The notes below the pieces were generated by a model. That model did no database searches. It was not told the origin of the DNA and worked only from the letters and a program-made list of their open reading frames with translations. DNA of 6,663 nucleotides from an uncultured Candidatus Saccharibacteria bacterium (GTDB lineage: Bacteria > Patescibacteriota > Saccharimonadia > Saccharimonadales > Saccharimonadaceae). Numbering within the stretch: position 1 is the first letter of the stretch; the number at the start of each line of letters is the position of its first letter. Location: NCBI GenBank assembly GCA_937919305.1, contig CALFQW010000084.1:1-6663 (forward strand), given 5' to 3'. The position numbers and the translations under genes are program-made. This document shows positions 1 to 6,092 of this stretch, piece by piece.

Positions 1-69
1 ATTAGTTGTATTTAGCACGGTTTTGAGTGCAGATCGGCTTTCCACTTGGGGTGTTATGAACTGGAAAGC

Positions 70-83
70 GCTAAGATCTTAGC
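70..83. repeat. 14-bp perfect palindrome
   Basis: GCTAAGATCTTAGC is a perfect 14-bp inverted repeat without a spacer, in the stretch before the first gene. It could be a dimeric protein binding site or be there by chance. It has no T-run and too short a loop to be a terminator. Apart from this palindrome I see no supportable element in 1-187. A frame open from base 2 to a stop at 80-82 (26 codons) is too short and featureless to call a gene tail. Confidence 0.3.
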
Positions 84-187
84 TGAGGCTGGACCTTTTA
101 GGGTTTAGACACCAGTTACAGCGTTAAGCCTTGACACGGTGAGTTATAAGGGGGATTCTTTGAATTTGGATAGTAGTTATTTTCGGT

Positions 188-583
188 ATGAAAAGATTTT
201 TTCTGTTTCTGGTTTTGTTCCTCGGCACGCAGCTCTCTGCCGCCTTTTCTGCGGATACAGCTAATACACCCAAAGGCTCAACGGTCACCCTGACTTGGTC
301 TTCCTCGGAGGCCAGTTGTACCGCCTCCGGAGCCTGGTCCGGATCCAAATCCGGTTCGGGCAGCGAAGCCATAACGCTGCCGGCAACAGGGTGGAACATG
401 TTTACCCTGAACTGCGGACCCTCCTGGGAGTACGTGTGGGTGTGGGGAGCGGCGGAAGTGTTTCAACAAACCAATAACTCCCCTACTATATCGGGATTAT
501 CCGGTTCAACGGTAAGGAATATCCGGGCAAGCAACCGAAGCTCATCTCGGAAGAGCTGTTCTATGCGGTGCAGAAGAAAATAA
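188..583 (+). pseudogene. Secreted Ig-like surface protein fragment, broken and joined to a recombinase
   Basis: The ATG frame gives 131 residues. Residues 1-21 form a signal peptide (KR, then a Phe/Leu-rich core, then small residues SAAFSA). Residues 29-77 match a small beta-sandwich module frequent in Patescibacteria surface proteins: TVTLTWSSSEASC, a GAWSGSKSGSGSE turn, and FTLNC, with C44 and C76 placed for a disulfide. The native protein is probably a multi-domain exported adhesin or wall protein, and only its first module is left. From about base 478 (residue 97 on) the DNA encodes a serine recombinase in another frame, so the Ser/Arg-rich tail of this frame is out-of-frame translation and not genuine protein. 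The module DNA is GC-rich (39 of 60 bases at 301-360), unlike the recombinase DNA after it. There is no convincing Shine-Dalgarno before the ATG; AGGGGG at 149-154 is too far away. A small real secreted peptide remains possible. Confidence 0.6.
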
Positions 584-1278
584 CCCGCAATCGCCCAGAG
601 AAATACCGCAAACACAACCCGATCCTAAAAGGCATCCTCATATGTGAGCATTGTGGCAAGAATGTTACCTGGCAGCTACAAAAAGGAAGAATGTACGGCT
701 CGTGCCAGCGAAAGCTGCCTGAATGCAAGGCGCAGAGCTTTATACGCGAGGATGCGGTGCTTGAATTGGTACAGGGCAAGTTGGGCGACCTGATATGTCC
801 ATCGCCGGAAGTTATTTCGTGGCTCACGACGCTGTTGCGGCAAGACTTTGAACTCTCTGTAGACAACCTGGAAGAGGCGCAAAAGGCCTTAGATGAACGA
901 ATTGAGCGTATCAAGCGGATGGATGAAGTGCTTTATGACGACAAGCTCGCTGGAGTGATCTCCGAAGAGCGGTTCCGAACGAAGCACGAATCATTCACCA
1001 GTGAAATTAATGACCTGCTACGGCAGAAAGGGGGCATCAGCCAAACATATAAGCAAAAGTACATGGCCGGTATCGCAGCGATTGAGTTATCGCAGGACGC
1101 AAAACGGCTATTCACAGACGAAAATACAAGCAATGACGACAAACGGATAATTTTAACCAAACTATTCGCTGGCATCAGCCTGAAAAACAATTCTGTATCT
1201 GTTACATACACCAAATTGACACAGGCGATAGCCCGAAATAGTGGTTTAAGTAAGGAGATTTTGGGATATGCAAAATAA
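478..1278 (+). pseudogene. Large serine recombinase, C-terminal half only
   Basis: The frame opens right after a TAA at 475-477 and starts at once inside a Recombinase domain (PF07508 type): PYYIGIIRFNGKEYPGK, LISEELFYAVQKK. A zinc ribbon follows, with CEHC at 643-654 and the second cysteine pair (C-x6-C) near 703 and 724. A charged helical, probably coiled-coil segment lies at about 860-1030, and the C-terminal tail ends in TAA. The N-terminal resolvase domain with the catalytic serine (about 140-150 residues) is missing, so the product cannot cut DNA. The usual family length is 450-550 residues; 266 remain. The only upstream start in frame is a GTG at 568, which is really the Val of the domain, so translation is doubtful. 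Such enzymes move phages, plasmid-like islands and conjugative elements. The remnant lies 82 bases from the 3' end of a tRNA gene. A chimeric assembly join is the alternative to true decay. Confidence 0.8.
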
Positions 1279-1294
1279 TAGTAACCAAACCAAC

Positions 1295-1319
1295 CAAAAA
1301 GACCCCCAAAACGGAGGTC
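1295..1319 (-). terminator. Intrinsic terminator of tRNA-Gln
   Basis: Read on the minus strand, GACCTCC pairs with GGGGGTC (7 bp including one U-G pair) around a GTTTT loop. Five T follow at 1300-1296. The tail is on the minus strand only, and the site lies about 42 bases past the tRNA 3' end, so it ends the tRNA transcript. It sits between the recombinase stop codon and the tRNA. Confidence 0.7.
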
Positions 1320-1360
1320 AAAATGGAGTTGAATATACTTCCCCTGGCTTGTGTTCTATA

Positions 1361-1434
1361 TGGCTGGGGATGAGGGATTCGAACCCCCGATCACGGGACC
1401 AGAACCCGTTGCCTTACCGCTTGGCCAATCCCCA
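1361..1434 (-). tRNA. tRNA-Gln (anticodon CUG)
   Basis: The minus strand reads a full cloverleaf. The acceptor stem TGGGGAT pairs with ATCCCCA, followed by discriminator G and an encoded CCA. The D arm contains GCCAAGCGGTAAGGC, the anticodon stem ACGGG/CCCGT encloses the loop TTCTGGT (anticodon CTG), and the T arm GGGGG-TTCGAAT-CCCTC follows. The acceptor stem and D arm closely resemble known bacterial glutamine tRNAs. The total is 74 nt with CCA. It decodes CAG. It has its own promoter and terminator, so it is a single-gene unit. Its 3' end points toward the recombinase remnant, which is the arrangement seen when elements integrate at tRNA 3' ends, although I find no second copy of that end in the window. 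Confidence 0.96.
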
Positions 1435-1451
1435 ATAGAATCAACCTGATT

Positions 1452-1480
1452 ATTCTATCAACAAGTGACTCTCGGCTCAA
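1452..1480 (-). promoter_or_regulatory. Promoter of tRNA-Gln
   Basis: On the minus strand TTGAGC (1480-1475) and TAGAAT (1457-1452) are separated by exactly 17 bases. The implied transcription start, near 1445, lies about 10 bases before the tRNA 5' end at 1434. Spacing and position suit a sigma-70-type promoter for a short tRNA leader. Confidence 0.55.
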
Positions 1481-1499
1481 GATACATACGAGTGATTCA

Positions 1500-1526
1500 T
1501 TGATTCGTGCGATGAAATACTATACA
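1500..1526 (+). promoter_or_regulatory. Weak candidate promoter of the 1560 gene
   Basis: TTGATT (1500-1505) and TATACA (1521-1526) are 15 bases apart, shorter than ideal, and TACTAT at 1518-1523 overlaps the -10 box. TGATTC is repeated with an 8-base period at 1493-1506. The region lies between the divergent tRNA promoter and the + strand gene, so a promoter is expected here, but the match is modest. Confidence 0.3.
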
Positions 1527-1559
1527 GTAACCTTAACAAGTTAGGGAGAACTGTGTTAA

Positions 1560-2123
1560 ATGGGTAAGACTGCATCAAAGAAAAAATCAAAAGGATCGAA
1601 GGTCATAGGGAGCGAAAAGAGAGAGTGGTCTCTGCAGTCTAAGTCTGCATCTATCGGCGTTGCTTTGTTCTTAGGTATAGTCGTCGGGAGCGTAGGATTT
1701 ACATACTGGGCAAAATACGCTGTTGGCGCAGCGAATGCGGGTACGTGCGGCGAAGGTTACAAGCAATATATGAAAGCCGATGATCGTACTGGGTCACTGA
1801 TAGTATACGTAAATGAAGATACGGTAGAGTCTCAACGCTTCTGTGCACTGCTCGTCTCAAACGGAAAATCGTATAACACTCAGAAACCTATGTCACTGGT
1901 CTTTGCTGATCGAAACCCCCAGACAAGTATCGATAACGGCAACTACTTTCAGTACGCTGGGCCCGTCTATAGTAAAAATAGTTCAGTAAAAGGCATTATA
2001 GATTTTGAAGATTTTGGCAAAAAACGTTGGGTATACTTGGTTGATTACACGGAAAAACCTGAATCATACGCAACCGATAGTACTGTCAATGTGACGAGCA
2101 AGAACGGTTACCGATTCAAATAA
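1560..2123 (+). CDS. Membrane-anchored hypothetical protein
   Basis: I do not recognise this 187-residue protein. Residues 1-29 are very basic (KKKSKGSK, KREW) and should stay in the cytoplasm. Residues 31-49 form one hydrophobic helix (SIGVALFLGIVVGSVGFTY). The remaining residues, about 50-187, should lie outside the cell as a beta-rich domain with two cysteines, C63 and C95, that could form a disulfide. The segments SLIVYVNEDTVE, PMSLVFADRN and KRWVYLVDYTE look like beta strands. The start is the ATG with AGGGAG at 1543-1548, 11 bases upstream, a slightly long spacing. A strong hairpin terminator follows directly, so the gene is probably a single-gene unit. It converges with the minus-strand block. 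Many Patescibacteria encode such small anchored exoproteins of unknown role. The protein is real; its function is unknown. Confidence 0.85.
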   Translation: MGKTASKKKSKGSKVIGSEKREWSLQSKSASIGVALFLGIVVGSVGFTYWAKYAVGAANAGTCGEGYKQYMKADDRTGSLIVYVNEDTVESQRFCALLVSNGKSYNTQKPMSLVFADRNPQTSIDNGNYFQYAGPVYSKNSSVKGIIDFEDFGKKRWVYLVDYTEKPESYATDSTVNVTSKNGYRFK

Positions 2124-2146
2124 TAACAGCAATGTATCACGGAATT

Positions 2147-2182
2147 TATATACACCAGCCATTCGGCTGGTGTATATATTTT
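2147..2182 (+). terminator. Strong intrinsic terminator after the 1560 gene
   Basis: A perfect 14-bp stem (2147-2160 with 2165-2178, core ACACCAGCC/GGCTGGTGT) closes an ATTC loop and is followed by TTTT at 2179-2182. It begins 23 bases past the stop codon. The minus-strand side has only a short T-poor tail, but the hairpin also lies just past the end of the convergent minus-strand gene (stop at 2209), so it may slow transcription from both sides. Confidence 0.85.
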
Positions 2183-2208
2183 GCATACTCTGAACTCTAG
2201 AAGTTGGG

Positions 2209-3462
2209 TTACCTACGAGTAGATGGCTTCACTTCGTAACAAGCTAGTCGCTCAGGTCCTGATATATAAACCAGGTTCAGCTTGAAGTAGTTCGCGAGTA
2301 CTTTACAGTTCTGCGGCGTAGCGCCTGCAGCCTGTGATAGAACTGTTCTGTAGCATTTCTCATCCTTGTTCCATAGCGTGTAGCCAGAAGGACAAGTTAG
2401 CGTAGTTGCTGGAGGTAGCGGAGTCTCAGGAAGCTCGGGCGTTGGAGTTTCTGGTTCCGGCGCCTCTGGTTCTTGTGTGGTAGGTACTGCGTCCACGACT
2501 TCGTAACATGCTGCGCCTGCTGGGCCGTCAGTTGACACGTACCCCTCATCCACGCAAGCGTCTCCGCTGAAGGATCCTGCCTCATATACGACCCTATAGC
2601 ACTTGCCATCGGTATGAAGCGTGAAGTTTGCGTCAGCACAAGTCAGATTGTCGGAAACTGGTGTTTCTGGCTCATCCGTATCATTGCTTACGGCGATAGC
2701 AGTGTTAACTGATGAAATATATTTATCTACATCCGCCTTAAATTTCTGGTTAGCCGTCCTGATAGTCGCTATGCGCTGCTGATTGATGGGCTGAACTTTT
2801 GTCTTCAATTTACCAAGACTTGTTCGTGTTGCCTTGAACTTTTCACGCGCCTTAGAAAGTTGAGACTCAAATGTTGACTTGATCTTACTGCCATCAAGGT
2901 TCTTGTTCTTACATTTATCACGTGCGTTATTTAATGCATCCGTAGCGTCAGTTCGCAACTGTTTCATAGCGTTCTGCACTGCGCCCCAGTGGACATTGCT
3001 GACTTGGTCAACTTGGTTACGGTAAGCCGCACGTGCGCGCTGATCAACTGCTCGCCTCTCACTCACAGACTGTTGCGTCCGTGCCGTGAAATCTTTTACA
3101 GCCGCCTGCTTGGTTGCATCATCTCCTGCTTCTGCGGTTAGGCGGTCGTACTGCGCCTTCCTGAGTGAGTCAGCATTAGCATATCGAGTGCTCCGGTCAT
3201 TATCCAGTTGCACCCTCCTGTCTTGGCGGCCCTTCTTCCACTTAGCAATAAATGCGTTATAATCTTTGATCTTTTTTGTAATTCGCCCATCAGAGCCCAC
3301 CAAATTAGCGCGACGATTATCGAGGCTATTACAAAATGCTGATTTGTTCGCGTACCCTTGAGCTACTGGTGCTGGCAGAGCGGTAGATACCACCATTGCC
3401 GCAGCAATAGCAAACAGTGTCGCGACTAGGGGCTTGTTTTGGATTGCAAATATAGAAATCAT
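2209..3462 (-). CDS. Secreted coiled-coil protein with two four-cysteine modules
   Basis: This is a 417-residue exported protein of unknown function. Residues 1-35 form a signal peptide or uncleaved anchor (hydrophobic 11-29, then PAPVAQG). Residues 45-255 are long charged helices rich in K, R, D, Q and A, very likely coiled coil (QSVSERRAVDQRARAAY, SQLSKAREKFKATR). Residues 260-272 are an acidic Pro linker. Module A spans 273-323 with C275, C288, C303, C319. A Pro/Glu linker spans 326-354. Module B spans 355-412 with C357, C370, C386, C408. The modules share LTC, GKCYR or EKCYR, and ACYEV, so they arose by duplication. Eight cysteines suggest four disulfides, so the tail is extracellular. 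The start ATG overlaps the upstream stop by 4 bp (ATGA) and has AGAAGGGG 7 bases upstream. The layout suggests a stalk carrying two binding heads, perhaps for the cell surface or a host, but that is inference. TAA ends the gene. Confidence 0.85.
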   Translation of the reverse strand: MISIFAIQNKPLVATLFAIAAAMVVSTALPAPVAQGYANKSAFCNSLDNRRANLVGSDGRITKKIKDYNAFIAKWKKGRQDRRVQLDNDRSTRYANADSLRKAQYDRLTAEAGDDATKQAAVKDFTARTQQSVSERRAVDQRARAAYRNQVDQVSNVHWGAVQNAMKQLRTDATDALNNARDKCKNKNLDGSKIKSTFESQLSKAREKFKATRTSLGKLKTKVQPINQQRIATIRTANQKFKADVDKYISSVNTAIAVSNDTDEPETPVSDNLTCADANFTLHTDGKCYRVVYEAGSFSGDACVDEGYVSTDGPAGAACYEVVDAVPTTQEPEAPEPETPTPELPETPLPPATTLTCPSGYTLWNKDEKCYRTVLSQAAGATPQNCKVLANYFKLNLVYISGPERLACYEVKPSTRR

Positions 3463-3767
3463 TGTGCCACCCCTTCTGCGCTAGCATCGTTACTGTCTGT
3501 GTCATTCGCATCAGCCTCAACAGACGTTGACTCAGCGCTCATGAGACTCTCGTCATTGCGTATCTCAAGATTATTGATATCTTTGATAGCCTCAGTTGGC
3601 GTTTTATTATTAAGCGCACTTGTGCCAGTTCCGGTAGCATCGGTGCTATTTTTTTGTACCACGCTATAGACGCCAAAACCTAGGACGCCGACAACGGCCA
3701 CAAAAACAAGAAGCATCGGCAATAGATGAGCTACGCCAGCTTCTGAAGAGTTGTGGTGGACCTTCAT
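3459..3767 (-). CDS. Small membrane-anchored acidic protein
   Basis: This 102-residue protein is of unknown function. Residues 1-11 are short and polar (MKVHHNSSEAG). Residues 12-37 form one hydrophobic helix (VAHLLPMLLVFVAVVGVLGFG and following). The remainder is Ser/Thr/Asn/Asp/Glu-rich and strongly acidic towards the end (EADANDTDSNDASAEG), so it is probably disordered and outside the cell. The G-x-A-H-L-L pattern before the helix is common in small Saccharibacteria membrane proteins and loosely recalls pilin N-termini, but the Glu at +5 typical of pilins is absent. GAAAGG lies 5 bases upstream of the ATG, and a good promoter lies before it. The TGA stop is shared in an ATGA overlap with the coiled-coil protein gene, so the two are translationally coupled and their products may act together. 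Function cannot be assigned. Confidence 0.8.
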   Translation of the reverse strand: MKVHHNSSEAGVAHLLPMLLVFVAVVGVLGFGVYSVVQKNSTDATGTGTSALNNKTPTEAIKDINNLEIRNDESLMSAESTSVEADANDTDSNDASAEGVAQ

Positions 3768-3799
3768 AGAAACCTTTCGTTAATTTGATTACAACACTA

Positions 3800-3828
3800 C
3801 TTATACACCCGTAAATAAATAAGCACAA
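3800..3828 (-). promoter_or_regulatory. Promoter of the two-gene surface protein unit
   Basis: On the minus strand TTGTGC (3828-3823) and TATAAG (3805-3800) are separated by 17 bases in an AT-rich gap of 81 bases between the signal peptidase stop and the next start. The implied start is near 3793. I see no convincing terminator in the gap, so transcription from the sodN side may also read through. Confidence 0.5.
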
Positions 3829-3848
3829 GCGTTTTATGAATGACTTCT

Positions 3849-5357
3849 TTAGGGTTGTATCAAAAGTGGGCCTACTACACGCCGAATGTCGAGAGGACCA
3901 TTGTATCGAGAATCAATAGATTCTGGTCTGTTGTCTCCGCTCACAAATAGCTCGTCGCTGCCTAGCTGTATATCTATATCTTCTCTCGCGCCAGACGTCC
4001 TCATAGTGTCCGCCCATTTGGCATTCTGATCAGGATTAAATCCTTGAGGGTTTTGCTTGTTATAAACAGTTATGATGCCGTCTTTTAGCGTCACTCTCTC
4101 GCCCGGTAAACCTATCACTCTCTTTATGATGGACTGTTTGCTATCCTCTGCTGTTGTAGTATCTGTTAGTCCATACACTGCATCCACTACGACGACCTCG
4201 CCTCTCTGTGGGGTATACTGCTGTCTATTTAAGCTCGCAACTGTTTTCGGTATACGATTCACCGCAGTCCAGCTACCATCCTGAATAGTATCCTGCATAC
4301 TAACACCTTCGACTCTGTATATTTTCAGCACAAAGCTATTTATCAAGACGATCGAAAGAATAGTGAAAACGATTGCACCAAAACCAAGTGCCGCTAGTGA
4401 GCCTAGCTTGATAATACGCTCTCTCTTATACATCTCCTCTCTCTGCTGATCTGTCACTATAGTATCTGCATCACTAGTTGCTAAGCCATGATCAATGTTC
4501 CACTGCTGCTGCCTGAACTTTCGAACAATAATCCATCTAGCTATCAAGGCGGCTACAGCGATGACCACTAGAGTCGAAATCAAAATAGTACTCCCACCGG
4601 TAGCCCTCAATACACGAAACATGAAGTCACCAAAGCTAGATGTGTATGACTCGGGCACAGTATCTTCAAATATAGCAAGCTGACCTGACTCATATTCGAT
4701 GACACGAGTGATGTCTTGCCCTGCGAATACGGCATACCTCATATCAAACGGCTCGAGAGTCTCTGTAGTGTACTGTAGCTTATCATCGAGAAAGTACCGG
4801 ACTTCCTCTACATCAAGATCCCTAGGGTCATCAACCGTGACGAGACGCAGTGAGTTGGTCGACAATAATGCACTACTCGGCTCTAGCACCGCGACCTCGC
4901 CATTGATACTCAGTTCACATTGTGGGTTGGGTGAGCAAATCGGATTATCATTGTTGATGAGAAGCATCGACGGTCTATTTGCATCCAGCGATGCAGAGAT
5001 TTCATCAGAAAACAGTTGGAATATCACAGTTTGTGGCTCATCAACTGTAAATGATGAGATGCGTCGCCATTCACCGCCACTCATCTCACTATCGGATACA
5101 AGTGTGGAGCATTCACTATTGGGCTGATTGATGCTAAAAGCGTTGACATTCGCCGACTGACCACGCTTACCTAGTTTCACATATACGTCATAGCTCCCTG
5201 CACTTAAAAGCTTGCCCGCCGTGAAACCTACCGCACTGACATTGTCGCATTTCACCTGCGTTAAGCTACCGCCGGGATCAGCTGAAACCTTCGGTGGGAC
5301 AATAAGAGCGATGCTCGCAACAAAAATTGAGATAATTAAAAAATAAGCCGTCTTCAT
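3849..5357 (-). CDS. lepB: Signal peptidase I with a large N-terminal extracellular region
   Basis: This 502-residue S26-family enzyme should cut signal peptides on the outer face of the membrane. Residues 1-26 are a signal peptide with a VSA site before DPGG. Residues 30-250 form an extracellular beta-rich region of unknown fold with four cysteines (C37, C83, C141, C147). Residues 257-278 are a membrane helix, 279-317 a charged cytoplasmic loop, and 318-346 a second helix. The catalytic domain spans 347-502: VEGVSMQDT holds the nucleophile S353, IIKRVIGLPGER holds the general base K412, and SGDNRPESIDSR (473-484) is the conserved late box. Both catalytic residues are present. Bacterial type I enzymes are usually about 170-350 residues, so the first 250 residues are an addition. 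GAGGA lies 5 bases before the ATG, which overlaps the upstream stop by 4 bp. Enzyme class is certain; the N-terminal role is unknown. Confidence 0.9.
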   Translation of the reverse strand: MKTAYFLIISIFVASIALIVPPKVSADPGGSLTQVKCDNVSAVGFTAGKLLSAGSYDVYVKLGKRGQSANVNAFSINQPNSECSTLVSDSEMSGGEWRRISSFTVDEPQTVIFQLFSDEISASLDANRPSMLLINNDNPICSPNPQCELSINGEVAVLEPSSALLSTNSLRLVTVDDPRDLDVEEVRYFLDDKLQYTTETLEPFDMRYAVFAGQDITRVIEYESGQLAIFEDTVPESYTSSFGDFMFRVLRATGGSTILISTLVVIAVAALIARWIIVRKFRQQQWNIDHGLATSDADTIVTDQQREEMYKRERIIKLGSLAALGFGAIVFTILSIVLINSFVLKIYRVEGVSMQDTIQDGSWTAVNRIPKTVASLNRQQYTPQRGEVVVVDAVYGLTDTTTAEDSKQSIIKRVIGLPGERVTLKDGIITVYNKQNPQGFNPDQNAKWADTMRTSGAREDIDIQLGSDELFVSGDNRPESIDSRYNGPLDIRRVVGPLLIQP

Positions 5358-6085
5358 TTTTTTCCTCGTTTTTTATCGAATAAACTGAAATACCTTAGAC
5401 TCGCAACCATTGCAACTGCCGCCAGTAACCAAACGATGCTTAATGGATAAGTAATACCGCCGCCAAGAGGAGTAGCTATCTCACCTGCTATCGAAAACTC
5501 AGCAATCTCAGATTTGAAGACCATGAATACCCATAGTGCAGGAGCAGCTACTACCATACCGCCGCTCACAACATGCCCAAGCCAGCTGAGTTTCATTCTC
5601 AGTAGATATGGTATAGCGAAAACTTCGGATACAACAACGAGAACAACAAGTAATGACGCGGCGTAGATACTCAGACCCAAACGACTAGCAACATACGGAA
5701 TAAGCAGATCAATTCTGAACAGATGCACTACGGCGAGCGTCATATACAATACCGCAAACGATCTAGAAATTATGAGTGCGAACTTATTGTGTAATCTCGG
5801 CGGCTCAATGGCGACAGGAAGTTTCATCATTACGACACCTAGTATAGCGCTTTGGCTTATCGTTCCATAGTGCCTGCTATCATAACTGTTTAACGAGTTA
5901 TCGCCTACGATCGTACACCTATCTCCTTTTATGCTACCAATCCGTTTTATGACCTCTCTACCGCGGAACTTCACGAGAACTACCTCATTGGCAGCGTATT
6001 TTTCCTTCTGAGCGAAGATCACGACATCGTTTGGAGATAGCGTCGGCGACATACTCCCACCATTCACTCGCCGAATGAGAAACAT
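5354..6085 (-). CDS. sodX: SodX-type Ni-SOD maturation protease fused to a membrane domain
   Basis: Residues 1-90 are a minimal S26-type serine protease. GGSMSPTLSPND holds the nucleophile S11, REVIKRIG holds the base K47, and GDNSLNSYDSR (61-71) is the late box. No membrane helix precedes the serine, so this domain should stay in the cytoplasm, as in nickel-type SOD maturation proteases, which remove the SodN leader there. Residues 103-123, 138-161, 170-190 and 212-230 are four membrane helices followed by a basic tail (KKRGKK), so both ends are cytoplasmic. This half loosely resembles MauE/DoxX-like proteins, but it has no cysteine, so a redox role is unsupported. SodX proteins are usually about 90-150 residues; this one has 243, so it is a fusion. 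The gene starts 7 bases after sodN ends. There is no clear Shine-Dalgarno, so reinitiation is likely. Alternative: an unusual signal peptidase. Confidence 0.82.
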   Translation of the reverse strand: MFLIRRVNGGSMSPTLSPNDVVIFAQKEKYAANEVVLVKFRGREVIKRIGSIKGDRCTIVGDNSLNSYDSRHYGTISQSAILGVVMMKLPVAIEPPRLHNKFALIISRSFAVLYMTLAVVHLFRIDLLIPYVASRLGLSIYAASLLVVLVVVSEVFAIPYLLRMKLSWLGHVVSGGMVVAAPALWVFMVFKSEIAEFSIAGEIATPLGGGITYPLSIVWLLAAVAMVASLRYFSLFDKKRGKK

Positions 6086-6092
6086 ATCTAGA

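Noticed and set aside
2..82. Open + strand frame of 26 codons from the window edge ending in TAG, as a possible end of an upstream gene.
   Set aside because: This length is easily open by chance and the residues show no recognisable domain.
933..1214. Minus-strand reading frame of 93 codons.
   Set aside because: It is antisense to the recombinase tail, whose domain content is clear. It has no recognisable motif or good Shine-Dalgarno.
1493..1506. TGATTC repeated with an 8-base period as an operator.
   Set aside because: Two short copies near a weak promoter are not enough to support a regulator site; noted only within the promoter entry.
2397..2639. Minus-strand reading frame of 80 codons inside the coiled-coil exoprotein gene.
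   Set aside because: It is another frame of the cysteine-module region, where the main frame has repeated, clearly selected motifs.
3768..3848. Terminator after the signal peptidase gene.
   Set aside because: Only a bulged, very short stem near 3820-3835 is visible, with no clean T-run, so I do not call it.
4699..5127. Plus-strand reading frame of 142 codons.
   Set aside because: It is antisense to the signal peptidase N-terminal region. The Ser-rich translation is typical of an antisense shadow, without domain or start signal.
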